Shown here: piece after piece, positions 17,255 through 29,881 of the stretch
Position numbering within the stretch: position 1 is the stretch's first letter
How the letters are laid out: the number at the start of each line of letters is the position of its first letter
Source of the DNA: Bacteroidales bacterium
GTDB lineage: Bacteria > Bacteroidota > Bacteroidia > Bacteroidales > JAQUTK01
Reading direction: 5' to 3'
DNA length: 64,000 nucleotides
NCBI GenBank assembly: GCA_028709785.1
Contig: JAQUTK010000013.1
Coordinates: forward strand, 1 to 64,000
Notes under the pieces: model-generated
What the model was told of the DNA's origin: nothing
The model's database searches: none
What the model saw: the letters and a program-made list of their open reading frames with translations, nothing else
Position numbers and translations under genes: made by a program

Positions 17255-17954
17255 ATTTCTTCTCCATCTCTTCCACAAAAGGCACCAGAATCTTATCTTC
17301 AATCAGAGAGTGTTTATTCAGATCTTCTTCAAACAAGAAGATATCAAAGAGCACATCTGTTCGTTCTTTCGACGAACAGCTTTCCGGGAGGTACTTGATA
17401 ATGATATTCTTCAGATCACCCAGTTTATCTTCTATGTTACTGTGATTCTGTTCATACTGCTGTATATGATAACCAACTTTCGTTTCCCCTTTCATCAGGG
17501 CTATGATATACGGGAAAACCACTTCCTCTTCATAGTTAAAATGATTGACTACCTCTTTTTCATATTCCTTGAAGAATGAATGGATGATATCATGATGCAT
17601 TCCGGAGCAACAACTCCGCATCAGTTCCAGTTTTTGTTTGATGGAAGCGATCCGATCCTCCATATAATAGCGGTGTGAACGCTTCAAATAGCCGATCAGA
17701 CTCTCTATATCCAGTGTAGAGATCTCTATTTTGTCGGGAAGATACTCATGAAAGGTGTAGACATTGCAAACAAGCAGGAAAAAGGTCTCATTCACATTGT
17801 ACTTGCGACAGATCTCGGACAGACTCTTCTCTCCAAACCCCAACTGAATATCAAATCGGGGCAATACGGTCAGCAACGCATAATTGGAAAGCAATATGTC
17901 CGCCAGTTTCATCGAAGGAGAAAATAACGTATGCCTTTTATCCGTCGTATTCAT
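17244..17954 (-). CDS. Hemerythrin-domain protein, RIC/YtfE-like
   Basis: 236 residues. The C-terminal two-thirds are a hemerythrin-like four-helix bundle with candidate di-iron ligands in 'MHHDIIHSF', 'NHFNYEEEVVFPYI', 'QYEQNHSNIE' and 'NKHSLIEDKILVPFVEE'. The N-terminal ~60 residues ('LADILLSNYALLTVLPRFDI...SLSEICRKYNV') match the outline of the DUF542 domain of RIC (YtfE/ScdA) iron-sulfur repair proteins, but the usual Cys-Cys pair is absent. RIC proteins handle iron under NO or oxidative stress. It is co-transcribed and overlaps the LuxR-type regulator, so a sensor role for O2, NO or iron is plausible. Family call good, function inferred. Confidence 0.8.
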   Translation of the reverse strand: MNTTDKRHTLFSPSMKLADILLSNYALLTVLPRFDIQLGFGEKSLSEICRKYNVNETFFLLVCNVYTFHEYLPDKIEISTLDIESLIGYLKRSHRYYMEDRIASIKQKLELMRSCCSGMHHDIIHSFFKEYEKEVVNHFNYEEEVVFPYIIALMKGETKVGYHIQQYEQNHSNIEDKLGDLKNIIIKYLPESCSSKERTDVLFDIFLFEEDLNKHSLIEDKILVPFVEEMEKKYEE

Positions 17955-17996
17955 ACTCTTTTATCGTTAAAAGTGGAACCCGAAGCGGGTGTAGTG

Positions 17997-18004
17997 CAAA
18001 TATA
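17997..18004 (-). promoter_or_regulatory. -7 box TATATTTG for hemerythrin-luxR operon
   Basis: Minus-strand TATATTTG 43 bp upstream of the hemerythrin ATG. The leader between them can form two small hairpins (CTTTTA/TAAAAG and ACCCG/CGGGT), a possible control point. Confidence 0.6.
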
Positions 18005-18048
18005 GCAAATATTGTATCGGAAGATGCTCCATAATCCCTGTTTTTATC

Positions 18049-18056
18049 TAAGTTTG
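18049..18056 (+). promoter_or_regulatory. -7 box TAAGTTTG for ABM gene
   Basis: TAAGTTTG lies 29 bp upstream of the ATG at 18085 and fits TAnnTTTG. It is divergent from the hemerythrin promoter 45 bp away. Confidence 0.6.
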
Positions 18057-18084
18057 TATCTGTATAATAATAAAAAACATCATT

Positions 18085-18360
18085 ATGATTCGACTAAATG
18101 TATTTCTCTTAGTAGAAGATGCAAACCGTGCCAAGGTATTGGAAGCATCCAAGGAGTTGACCGCTAATTCGGTAAAAGAAGAAGGATGTGTTGCTTATGA
18201 CGTGTTTGAAAGTGCAACCCGTCCAAATGTTTTGATGATTTGCGAAACATGGAAAAACGCAGAAACACTGGCTAACCACGAAAAGGGAAGCGTGTTCATC
18301 AAAAACATAGCTATTCTCAAAGAGTTTGCCTCTATCAAAATTGAGAAATTTGACTTTTAA
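18085..18360 (+). CDS. ABM-domain (antibiotic biosynthesis monooxygenase-type) protein
   Basis: 91 residues forming one dimeric alpha-beta barrel ABM domain: 'MIRLNVFLLVEDANRAKVLE', 'EGCVAYDVFESATRPNVLMI', 'CETWKNAETLANHEKGSVF'. Such small proteins include quinol monooxygenases (YgiN), haem-degrading IsdG types and enzymes of unknown role. No distinguishing Asn-Trp-His haem-degradation triad is obvious. It is monocistronic, divergent from the hemerythrin-luxR operon, and followed by a small hairpin at 18397-18416. Given the iron neighbours a redox or haem role is possible but unproven. Confidence 0.85.
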   Translation: MIRLNVFLLVEDANRAKVLEASKELTANSVKEEGCVAYDVFESATRPNVLMICETWKNAETLANHEKGSVFIKNIAILKEFASIKIEKFDF

Positions 18361-18396
18361 GTCTCTTCTTCATTTGTGCGGGGTTTGCATGAATGA

Positions 18397-18416
18397 GGCA
18401 TGGGATAAGCCATGCC
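18397..18416 (+). terminator. Hairpin after ABM gene
   Basis: GGCATGG and CCATGCC pair perfectly around a 6-base loop 37 bp after the stop. No good T-run follows, so a weak terminator or 3' stabiliser. Confidence 0.35.
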
Positions 18417-18426
18417 GTGCGTAGAA

Positions 18427-18461
18427 TAAAAAAGTCCCGAAGACTAAACATCTTCAGGACT
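18427..18461 (-). terminator. Rho-independent terminator of tRNA-Asp
   Basis: On the minus strand AGTCCTGAAGA pairs with TCTTCGGGACT (one G-T pair) and runs into TTTTTT. It sits 13 bases after the tRNA CCA. Confidence 0.8.
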
Positions 18462-18473
18462 CTTTTGCTTTGT

Positions 18474-18550
18474 TGGCGGTGCGGACGGGACTCGAACCCG
18501 CGACCCCATGCGTGACAGGCATGTATTCTAACCAACTGAACTACCACACC
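18474..18550 (-). tRNA. tRNA-Asp (anticodon GTC), CCA encoded
   Basis: Minus-strand cloverleaf: acceptor GGTGTGG/CCGCACC with one G-T pair, discriminator G, encoded CCA (18474-18476), D-loop AGTTGGTTA, anticodon loop CTGTCAC (GTC) and T-arm GCGGGTTCGAGTCCCGT. A T-rich terminator follows. Confidence 0.95.
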
Positions 18551-18631
18551 AGCTTCTTTTCGAAAGCGATGCAAAGGTAGTGCTTGTAATTGAATTTGCA
18601 AATTATTCCGCTCACTTTTTTGATTTTTTCT

Positions 18632-18639
18632 TAACTTTG
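18632..18639 (+). promoter_or_regulatory. -7 box TAACTTTG for aminotransferase
   Basis: TAACTTTG 28 bp upstream of the ATG at 18668. Confidence 0.65.
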
Positions 18640-18667
18640 TCTCTCAAATATAATAACAAGAAGAAAT

Positions 18668-19984
18668 ATGAGTAATACACCGATAGACCCGGTAATTGCA
18701 GAAGAAGTTATCAGTCAGTTCAATATCCCCAGTTTTGGTAAAGCAACCATCCGTGAAGTAGTCGCCATTGCTTCTGAGATCGAAAAGAAAACAGGCGAAG
18801 AATTTATTCATATGGAGATGGGAGTACCTGGACTCAAGCCTGCTCAGATTGGTGTAGATGCAGAAATTGCAGCTTTAAGAAATGGAGTCGCTGCCATTTA
18901 TCCGATCATTGACGGTCTGCCCGAACTGAAAAAGGAGACTTCCCGTTTTATCAAGGCGTTCATCGACATCAATATCTCACCCGAGTGTTGTGTCCCTGTA
19001 GTCGGTTCGATGCAGGGCACCTTTGCCTCGTTCCTCACTTGCGGACAGTGCGAAAAAGGGAAAGACACCATTTTATTCATTGATCCGGGCTTCCCTGTTC
19101 AGAAACAGCAGATCACGGTATTGGGACTGAAATATGAGTCGTTTGATGTCTATGACTTCCGCGGAGCCAAACTGGAAGCGAAGCTGGAATCTTTTCTGGC
19201 AAAGGGAAATATTGCGGCAATCATCTATTCCAACCCTAACAATCCCTCCTGGATCTGTTTAAATGAAGAGGAACTGGCGATTATCGGTAAACTATCGAAC
19301 AAATATGATACAATCATCCTCGAAGACCTTGCTTATTTCGGGATGGACTTCCGGAAAGACTTCGGCACTCCGTTCCAGCCACCTTATATACCTACAGTCG
19401 CAAGATATACTGAAAATTATGCGCTACTTATCTCCGGATCAAAGGCTTTCAGCTATGCCGGACAACGTATCGCAGTGGTTGCCATGTCCGACAAGTTGTA
19501 CAACCGTGAGTATCCGGGCCTGACTGAAAAATATGGTAACGGTGCCTATGGAAGGGTGTTTATTCACCGTGTCTTATATGCTATATCATCCGGTACCTGC
19601 CACTCTGCACAATATGCGCTGGCGGCTATGTTTAAAGGAGCAAGCGATGGCGCTTTCAACTTTGTGGAAGAGGTGAAGGAATATGGCAAGAGAGCGAAAC
19701 AACTGAAGGAGATATTCTGCAACAACGGATTTTATATTGTCTATGACAAAGATCTGGGTGAAGATATTGCCGATGGGTTTTACTTCACGATCGGCTATCC
19801 GGGTATGACGGGAGGTGAATTGATGAAAGAGCTGATCTATTATGGTGTCAGCGCCATTTCACTGGAGACCACCGGAAGTAATCAAAAAGGATTGAGAGCC
19901 TGCACATCGTTTATCAAAGATCATCAATATGATCTTCTGAATGAACGAATGCAACAGTTCAGAATATACCATCCAATCGATTAA
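18668..19984 (+). CDS. PLP-dependent class I/II aminotransferase
   Basis: 438 residues of fold-type I aminotransferase: 'YPIIDGLPELKKE' (substrate/cofactor region), 'SNPNNPSW' (PLP Asn), 'EDLAYFGMD' (PLP Asp and Tyr) and 'SGSKAFSYAGQRIAV' with the Schiff-base Lys, with a C-terminal Arg region 'GLRACTSFI'. It transfers amino groups between amino and 2-oxo acids in the cytoplasm. Substrate is not evident; alanine/valine- or aspartate-type activities are possible. It is preceded by its own -7 box and followed 26 bp later by the GH2 gene, so co-transcription is possible though metabolically unexplained. Confidence 0.92.
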   Translation: MSNTPIDPVIAEEVISQFNIPSFGKATIREVVAIASEIEKKTGEEFIHMEMGVPGLKPAQIGVDAEIAALRNGVAAIYPIIDGLPELKKETSRFIKAFIDINISPECCVPVVGSMQGTFASFLTCGQCEKGKDTILFIDPGFPVQKQQITVLGLKYESFDVYDFRGAKLEAKLESFLAKGNIAAIIYSNPNNPSWICLNEEELAIIGKLSNKYDTIILEDLAYFGMDFRKDFGTPFQPPYIPTVARYTENYALLISGSKAFSYAGQRIAVVAMSDKLYNREYPGLTEKYGNGAYGRVFIHRVLYAISSGTCHSAQYALAAMFKGASDGAFNFVEEVKEYGKRAKQLKEIFCNNGFYIVYDKDLGEDIADGFYFTIGYPGMTGGELMKELIYYGVSAISLETTGSNQKGLRACTSFIKDHQYDLLNERMQQFRIYHPID

Positions 19985-20001
19985 TAATAATTATCTAATA
20001 A

Positions 20002-24072
<4,071 letters not shown>

Positions 24073-24129
24073 GTGCTAAATATATTGCTTTTTAATAATT
24101 TTCGGACAAGGAAACAAAAAGGAGTAAAA

Positions 24130-24621
24130 ATGAAAAGAGCATTGGTAGTAATAGATATCCAAAATGATATCACAAAGAATTACAAGGATATCATTGATAA
24201 TATAAACAAATCCATCGATTGGGCAGTTGACAATGATATGCATGTGGTTTATATACGTCATGAAAATTTATCAGAAGGCACAAGGACTTTTAAGCCCAAT
24301 ACACGTGGGTCTGAATTAGTTCCGGATTTAAAGCGGGTATCTAATCATGTTTTTACAAAATACAAAGGAAACGCATTAAGTTGTGAGGAATTTGCAGACT
24401 TTATCACTAAAAATGAGATAGGTGAGTTCTACCTGACAGGGGCAGATGCAATTGCTTGTGTTAAATCAACCTGTTTCAATCTATGTAAGGCAAATTATAA
24501 AGTAATTGTCATCTCTGATTGCATAACAAGCTATGACAAAAAGAAAATCGACGAAATGCTGCATTACTATGAGAGTAAAGGCAGCATAATCGTTCGTTTA
24601 AATGACCTGCTCTGTCAATAG
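24130..24621 (+). CDS. Isochorismatase-like cysteine hydrolase
   Basis: 163 residues from the ATG at 24130, preceded by GGAG at a good distance; 19 extra in-frame codons upstream begin right after the GH2 stop but lack support. The fold is shown by 'RALVVIDIQNDI' (catalytic Asp), 'VVYIRHEN', 'FTKYKGNAL' (Lys region) and 'LTGADAIACVKSTC', where the nucleophilic Cys is expected. The family includes nicotinamidases and isochorismatases; the substrate is unknown. It is convergent with the sensor kinase gene 7 bp away. Confidence 0.88.
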   Translation: MKRALVVIDIQNDITKNYKDIIDNINKSIDWAVDNDMHVVYIRHENLSEGTRTFKPNTRGSELVPDLKRVSNHVFTKYKGNALSCEEFADFITKNEIGEFYLTGADAIACVKSTCFNLCKANYKVIVISDCITSYDKKKIDEMLHYYESKGSIIVRLNDLLCQ

Positions 24622-24628
24622 AAATAAA

Positions 24629-26590
24629 TTATTCAACAAACGTTTCTGTTGTTGAATAAGGCAATGTGAAATAAAACGTTGATCCTTTATGCTGTTCGCT
24701 TTCTACCCACATTGTTCCACCCATTAACTCCACATAAGCCTTAGAGATGGAAAGGCCCAGGCCTGCTCCCTCTCTGGCTTGTTCATCAAAAACGTCAGCC
24801 TGTATAAAACGCTCAAAGATGGCTTTCTGACGATTCTTTGGAATCCCTATACCAGTATCGGCAATATAAAATTGCAAACAGTCAAGATTATCTTTATTTA
24901 CTTTCTTATAACCGACTTCTATTTCACCCTGATCAGTATATTTCAGTGCATTATTGATAAGGTTCAGAAGAACTGCATCCAATTTTTCACGATCGGTCTT
25001 TATCACTGCTTGAGAGCCGGACAAAGTTGTTTTGAGAATCAGTTGAATTCCTTTCTTGTCAGCCTGAGATTTGAAGAATTTGTACGCAGCTTCCAGTTGC
25101 GCATTGATATTCGTATCCAGGATTTTCAGTTCAACCATACCCGATTCTATTTTCGAGAAATCGACAATCTCGTTGATGATATTGAGCATGCGTTCTCCGC
25201 TTTGTTCGATAATCTTGATATATTCATTTTGCTCATCACCTGTTAGATCGCCTTCTTTAAGCAACTCTGCAAACCCTAATATCCCGTTCATCGGCGTCCG
25301 TATTTCATGGCTGACATTGGCCAAAAAAGCTGTTTTAAGACGGTCGCTTTCTTCCGCCTTTTCTTTGGCAATGATCAGATCATCAATCATCTTCTTCTTT
25401 TCGGTAATATCTCTGGTAACACCTAAAATGCCGATATACTTATTATTCTCGTCTCTGATCAGCGATGCTTTTACTTCGACCCAAACAGTGGTCAGATCTT
25501 TGCGGATCATCTCCAACTCTAAGGTTCTCTGCGGAACAACATCTTCCCTGTTATTTGTATTCTTTGAAAGGATTTCGGATAACACATTCAATGCCTTTTG
25601 GTAGGAATCGGGTGTTAATGCCTCTGTTATTTTCTGTTTCAATGCTTCTTCAGGATCATACCCCCTTAAAAACCTTATCGCAGGACTAATGTACGTGTAG
25701 TTTAAATCCATATCGAGCACAAAAATCACGTCGCCGGAATTATCAGCTAAGAGGCGGTATTTAGACTCACTTTCCAGGAGAGCATCCTGCTTCCTTTTTA
25801 ATTCATAATGTTGATATGAATTTATGATGACTGAAGGAAGTTTGTATAAATATTTTTCGCTCTTTGTCAGATAATCATTTGCCCCTAATTTCATGGCCTG
25901 CACAGCCAGCTCTTCATTTCCCTGACCGGTAACCAATATGATGGGAATATGCTGTTTGAAGTTCTGCCGAAGGGTCTTAATCAATTCCAGCGCATCCATT
26001 CCAGGCAAACGATAATCCATCAGAATTACATTATAATGCGTTAGCAATTCGGATGTTCCTACTTCTAATTTTGCTAAAGCTTCTTCAGCTGTTGTTACCG
26101 TATCAATATGAATATATGGAGCATATTGTGCCAGATGACGGAGTGTAAGATCAATGTCAACAGCGTGCTGCTCTATATACAGCACATGAATCACCTCTGA
26201 TTTATACAATCCATTTTCCTTGTAATTAGCAATGGCTAAACTTATCAGATCGGGGAGATGGGAAATATATTCTGATCGTTTTACGATATAGTCATCAGCA
26301 CCGGATTTAAGAGCTGTAACCGCAGCATCTTCATCTCCATTACCGGTTAACATGATGACCGGAAAGCTTAAATCCCGTTGCCTGATTTCAACAAGAAATT
26401 CAAGACCGTTACCATCAGGCAGATTTACATCAAGTAAAGCGATATCAAATGAATGATCTGCAACAAGCAGCTTCCTTGCTTGTTGCAATGTGGAAGCATG
26501 CTCTATGATACAACCGGGAACAGACCCAATAAGACCTCTTCTTGTCAAATCGGCATCCATAAAATTATCTTCAAGAAGTAGAATTCTCAT
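24629..26590 (-). CDS. Hybrid signalling protein REC-REC-PAS-HisKA-HATPase
   Basis: 653 residues. Two receivers open the protein: the first has D54 in 'IALLDVNLPDG', the second has 'VILMDYRLPGMD'. A PAS/PAC domain follows (~275-395, 'YRLLADNSGDVIFVLD'), then HisKA with H428 in 'NVSHEIRTPMNG' and HATPase_c with 'NLINNALKY', 'DTGIGIP' and 'GAGLGLS'. Receivers at the N-terminus suggest it accepts phosphate from upstream partners before its own kinase acts. It has no DNA-binding domain. It is the last gene of a four-gene minus-strand cluster, 34 bp after the single receiver. Confidence 0.93.
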   Translation of the reverse strand: MRILLLEDNFMDADLTRRGLIGSVPGCIIEHASTLQQARKLLVADHSFDIALLDVNLPDGNGLEFLVEIRQRDLSFPVIMLTGNGDEDAAVTALKSGADDYIVKRSEYISHLPDLISLAIANYKENGLYKSEVIHVLYIEQHAVDIDLTLRHLAQYAPYIHIDTVTTAEEALAKLEVGTSELLTHYNVILMDYRLPGMDALELIKTLRQNFKQHIPIILVTGQGNEELAVQAMKLGANDYLTKSEKYLYKLPSVIINSYQHYELKRKQDALLESESKYRLLADNSGDVIFVLDMDLNYTYISPAIRFLRGYDPEEALKQKITEALTPDSYQKALNVLSEILSKNTNNREDVVPQRTLELEMIRKDLTTVWVEVKASLIRDENNKYIGILGVTRDITEKKKMIDDLIIAKEKAEESDRLKTAFLANVSHEIRTPMNGILGFAELLKEGDLTGDEQNEYIKIIEQSGERMLNIINEIVDFSKIESGMVELKILDTNINAQLEAAYKFFKSQADKKGIQLILKTTLSGSQAVIKTDREKLDAVLLNLINNALKYTDQGEIEVGYKKVNKDNLDCLQFYIADTGIGIPKNRQKAIFERFIQADVFDEQAREGAGLGLSISKAYVELMGGTMWVESEQHKGSTFYFTLPYSTTETFVE

Positions 26591-26624
26591 ATCGCTTCAT
26601 TTTAAGGGTTATTTTAGAGATCTT

Positions 26625-27053
26625 TTAAACAGGTTTATTTATGACACGCCAATACAAGTCTATATGATTGGCCACCTCAATAAATTTACCAAAATCGACC
26701 GGTTTAACAATATATGAATTGGCCCCTAATTGGTAGGCGGACTGTAAATCAGACGATTCTGACGATGTAGTCAGTATGACAATGGGTATTGATTTAAAAT
26801 CAGGGCGAGATTTGATGATTCTAAGTACCTCCAACCCGCTGACTTTAGGCATATTGAGATCAAGCAGAATGACAACCGGCTTCGCTTCCCCCTTCTCCCA
26901 TCGTTCTATATATTGCAGAGCCTCTTCACCATCCCTTGCTACCTGTATAGGGTTAGAGAGTTTTTTCGCGGCAAATGCCCGCAGGGTAAGATCTAGGTCG
27001 ATAGGATTATCTTCAACAAGTAAGATGGGGTTGTTTGTGTTTTCTGTAAGCAT
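26625..27053 (-). CDS. Single-domain response regulator (Rcp1-like)
   Basis: 142 residues from the ATG at 27053; 25 upstream in-frame codons overlap the kinase gene and are unlikely. A lone receiver: acidic pair in 'ILLVEDNPIDLD', phosphoacceptor D65 in 'VILLDLNMPK', Thr in 'ILTTSSE' and Lys in 'YIVKPVDF'. The spacing resembles the Rcp1/CheY-like regulators found next to bacteriophytochrome-type kinases. It has no output domain and probably shuttles phosphate from the histidine kinase (1 bp upstream) to the hybrid protein downstream. Confidence 0.93.
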   Translation of the reverse strand: MLTENTNNPILLVEDNPIDLDLTLRAFAAKKLSNPIQVARDGEEALQYIERWEKGEAKPVVILLDLNMPKVSGLEVLRIIKSRPDFKSIPIVILTTSSESSDLQSAYQLGANSYIVKPVDFGKFIEVANHIDLYWRVINKPV

Positions 27054-27054
27054 A

Positions 27055-28401
27055 TTATTTGTTTTTAGGAATTTCGAGATAAAAAGTAGAACCCATACCC
27101 GGTGTACTATCAGCCCATGTCCTTCCACACATTCTTTGCATCGCTTTATTGACCATTGCCAAACCTATGCCTGTACCGGGAAAATCTTCGACTCTTTGCA
27201 GACGCTGGAAGATTTCAAAGATCTTTTGGTGATATTTCATATCAAAACCAATACCATTGTCTTTGACACTTATAATCCATGAGAACTCATTATCTTCAAC
27301 TTTGATTTGAATGGAAGGATCACTCTTACCTTTTGAAAATTTAATTGCATTCTCCAGAAGATTACGAAGTGCAATGGTAAGTCCCTTGCGATCTGCTACA
27401 AGTTCGATATCCGGTATATTCATATCTATTCCAAAACGGCCGGTTTCCAGCTCATTCATATAAAGATCCAATACAGAATGAATCAACTCTTTGATTCTTA
27501 TAGGCTCAATACTCAACTGACTCCGTTCTAAACGTGAATAGTCTAAAAGATCATCAATAAGTTGGTTCATCTGGAGCGTGGAACTCCGAATTGTTTCAAT
27601 AAATAGTTGGGCCTCCTCATTCAGGCTTGATTTGTACAAATCGGATAATAATTTGCTGTAACCATCAATACCACGGAGAGGTGCTTTAAGGTCGTGTGAT
27701 ACTGAATAGGTAAATGTTTCCAGCTCTTTGTTGATGGCTTGCAGTTGCAACGTTCGCTCAATGACCCGCTGTTCCAGTTCCGCGTTGAGCTTCTGCACCT
27801 CATTTTTCGCCTCCTTTTGGTCTTCAAGCACACTCAGCAGCGTCTGTCGAGAGCGGTTGGAGACATCGAGTGCCTCTTTTAATCGTTTCTGCGACTCCAA
27901 AATGAGTAACTCTGACTGCTTACGGTCAGTGATATCCCACACGGTAGAAATCATCAGAGACTTACCGGTCACCTGTATATTAGAGGCATTGATGTATGTT
28001 GTTTTCTCTCCTTTACGAGTGATAGGGATATCTTCCCAATGCATCCGCTCCGGTTTTCCGGAAGCAATATCATCCAACACTCTCTTTCGCATCTCTTCAC
28101 GAAAGACCGGATCTTCATATACGGCATTCCAGAAGTTATCCTCAATGGCCAGAGCCTCTCTTGTTGTACGGTACAACGATGGAAAGTTATCATTCATGTA
28201 GTTGAATTTGACCAAAGGGTCCACCGAGTTCACAGCCAGACCGATTGGCAAGTTATCCATGACAACTTTAATAAAATCTACAGGAAAAAACATATCCGGA
28301 ACATTTTCATACAAGTTGACGAACTTTTCCTCTGAAAGCTTCCGGGTAGAGATTTCATCATCCAAATCTGATGTGTGGCTTTTTACCTCTTCTTCATTCA
28401 T
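27055..28401 (-). CDS. PAS-domain histidine kinase
   Basis: 448 residues from the ATG at 28401, which overlaps the stop of the PocR-PAS gene by 8 bp; 32 in-frame codons further upstream lie inside that gene. A short N-terminal helix, a PAS/PAC domain (~35-165, 'VVMDNLPIGLAVNSV'), a long coiled coil ('AELEQRVIERTLQLQAINK'), HisKA with H236 in 'SVSHDLKAPLRG' and HATPase_c with 'LLENAIKF', 'DNGIGFD' and 'GTGIGLAM'. No transmembrane segments, so it is cytoplasmic. The coupling suggests it is the catalytic subunit for the kinase-less sensor upstream. Confidence 0.93.
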   Translation of the reverse strand: MNEEEVKSHTSDLDDEISTRKLSEEKFVNLYENVPDMFFPVDFIKVVMDNLPIGLAVNSVDPLVKFNYMNDNFPSLYRTTREALAIEDNFWNAVYEDPVFREEMRKRVLDDIASGKPERMHWEDIPITRKGEKTTYINASNIQVTGKSLMISTVWDITDRKQSELLILESQKRLKEALDVSNRSRQTLLSVLEDQKEAKNEVQKLNAELEQRVIERTLQLQAINKELETFTYSVSHDLKAPLRGIDGYSKLLSDLYKSSLNEEAQLFIETIRSSTLQMNQLIDDLLDYSRLERSQLSIEPIRIKELIHSVLDLYMNELETGRFGIDMNIPDIELVADRKGLTIALRNLLENAIKFSKGKSDPSIQIKVEDNEFSWIISVKDNGIGFDMKYHQKIFEIFQRLQRVEDFPGTGIGLAMVNKAMQRMCGRTWADSTPGMGSTFYLEIPKNK

Positions 28402-29881
28402 AATCCAATGTATTAATCTCATCCTTTGATTGGCTCTGCAACGCTTTCTCCTCAGAAGCATATCGCAAAGGCATTCCCGCCTTTGCAAGCAGTTCATTTA
28501 CTTCTTTCTTCAATTCCAGCACCCTGTCCTCTCTGTCGAGAGTTACCTCATACCAACGGCGCAGTTCGTCGAGTTGTGTTCGAACTTCTTCCTCGGCATG
28601 TTTGCGTTGAGTAATATCTTCGACCATCGCCAACGAATAATACGTCTTGTTTTTTTCGCTAAAAATTTTTGTGAGTGCCAATGATCCCCAAATTATCTCC
28701 CCATTCTTTTTGATATATCGTTTCTCTGCTTTGTATACCTCGGTTTTCCCTTCATACAACTCCTTTAACGATTCGATATCTTTACTGCGATCGTCAGGAT
28801 GAGTGATGCTTGAAAATGTTAAGGTAAGCAGTTCTTCTTTGGTATATCCAAGCATCGTACAAACTGCCTTATTGACATTAAACATTATTCCGGTTGTCAG
28901 GTTGGCCATAACCATACCTATCGGACCTTCATCAAAGACTTTACGAAAACGTTCTTCACTCTCTTTCAGCAAATCTTCCGCATTCTTTATCTCAGTAATA
29001 TCACTTGAAATACCTCCAACCGCATACACCTCATTGTTCAAATCAAATAATGGAAACTTCTGCGTCAGGTAATAATGGATACCATCCGATTCAATGTTTG
29101 TCTCCTCAAATTGGATGGAGTGTTTTGATTTTATAACTTTCAGATCGTTGTTCCGGTGTTGTCTTGCAATTTTGGGGGGCATGAATGCTTCTCTGGGCTT
29201 ACCGACAAGTTCCTCTTTCGGGACGTTAAACAAGTATTCATACCGCTTATTCGCGAGTTGAATTTTCCCATCCGTATTAACCAAATAAAACAAGGAGGTC
29301 GTATTATCGATAATATTATGAATCAACCTATTGCTTTTTGTCAAGGCATCATTCAGTTCTATTTGTTCCAATCTTTGATAGGTCATTTCACTAATCAACA
29401 GGGTCATTTCCTTCAGAAAACCCATTGTTACCTGAACCTTTTCCATTGAAACTACAGGAACCTTTTCAAGAGCTTCCAAGTATTTTTCTTCATCAAAACC
29501 ATATTTCTTTGCTTGCTTTTTAAAGAATTCCATATCCGGTTCTTCAAAAAAGAATTGTCCGGAAAACAGATTGGCAATGTGTTCCCCGTTAACTACAATG
29601 GGAACAGCCACGTCAACCAATCCGTTCAAACATTTGTAAAAATGATATTTCTCACCTTCAGCTAAGGCCCCGGCCAGTTCCGTATCGCTGATGGTACATC
29701 TTTGAGAGGTTTGGGGATTTACACGATGAAAATCAGTGCATATTTGTCTCCATCCGGATCTGAATAGCACCTTTCCATCAAGGTCAAGAACGGCTGTGAC
29801 AAATCCTGTTGCTTTGTTGAAACCTTCAAGCAGGATATCTACTTTCTCAAAATCGATTAAGGAGAGAATGTTATTTTTCAT
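28394..29881 (-). CDS. PocR-PAS-PAS sensory protein without kinase domain
   Basis: 495 residues. The first ~165 residues match the PocR sensory domain: 'GFNKATGFVTAVLDLDG', 'HRVNPQTSQRCTISD' and 'YHFYKCLNGLVDVAVPI', with conserved Cys, then 'NLFSGQFFF'. Two PAS/PAC domains follow (~190-310 and ~320-440). The protein ends with 'QLDELRRWYEVTLDREDRV' and 'NELLAKAGMPLRYAS', a tail seen on PAS proteins that pair with separate kinases. PocR domains bind small organic ligands such as diols in known members. With no HisKA or HATPase it must signal through the overlapping kinase gene. First gene of the relay. Confidence 0.88.
   Translation of the reverse strand: MKNNILSLIDFEKVDILLEGFNKATGFVTAVLDLDGKVLFRSGWRQICTDFHRVNPQTSQRCTISDTELAGALAEGEKYHFYKCLNGLVDVAVPIVVNGEHIANLFSGQFFFEEPDMEFFKKQAKKYGFDEEKYLEALEKVPVVSMEKVQVTMGFLKEMTLLISEMTYQRLEQIELNDALTKSNRLIHNIIDNTTSLFYLVNTDGKIQLANKRYEYLFNVPKEELVGKPREAFMPPKIARQHRNNDLKVIKSKHSIQFEETNIESDGIHYYLTQKFPLFDLNNEVYAVGGISSDITEIKNAEDLLKESEERFRKVFDEGPIGMVMANLTTGIMFNVNKAVCTMLGYTKEELLTLTFSSITHPDDRSKDIESLKELYEGKTEVYKAEKRYIKKNGEIIWGSLALTKIFSEKNKTYYSLAMVEDITQRKHAEEEVRTQLDELRRWYEVTLDREDRVLELKKEVNELLAKAGMPLRYASEEKALQSQSKDEINTLDYE

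Noticed and set aside
24073-24129. Upstream extension of the isochorismatase-like gene
   Set aside because: The extra 19 codons start right at the GH2 stop and lack a ribosome-binding site, whereas GGAG precedes the ATG at 24130.
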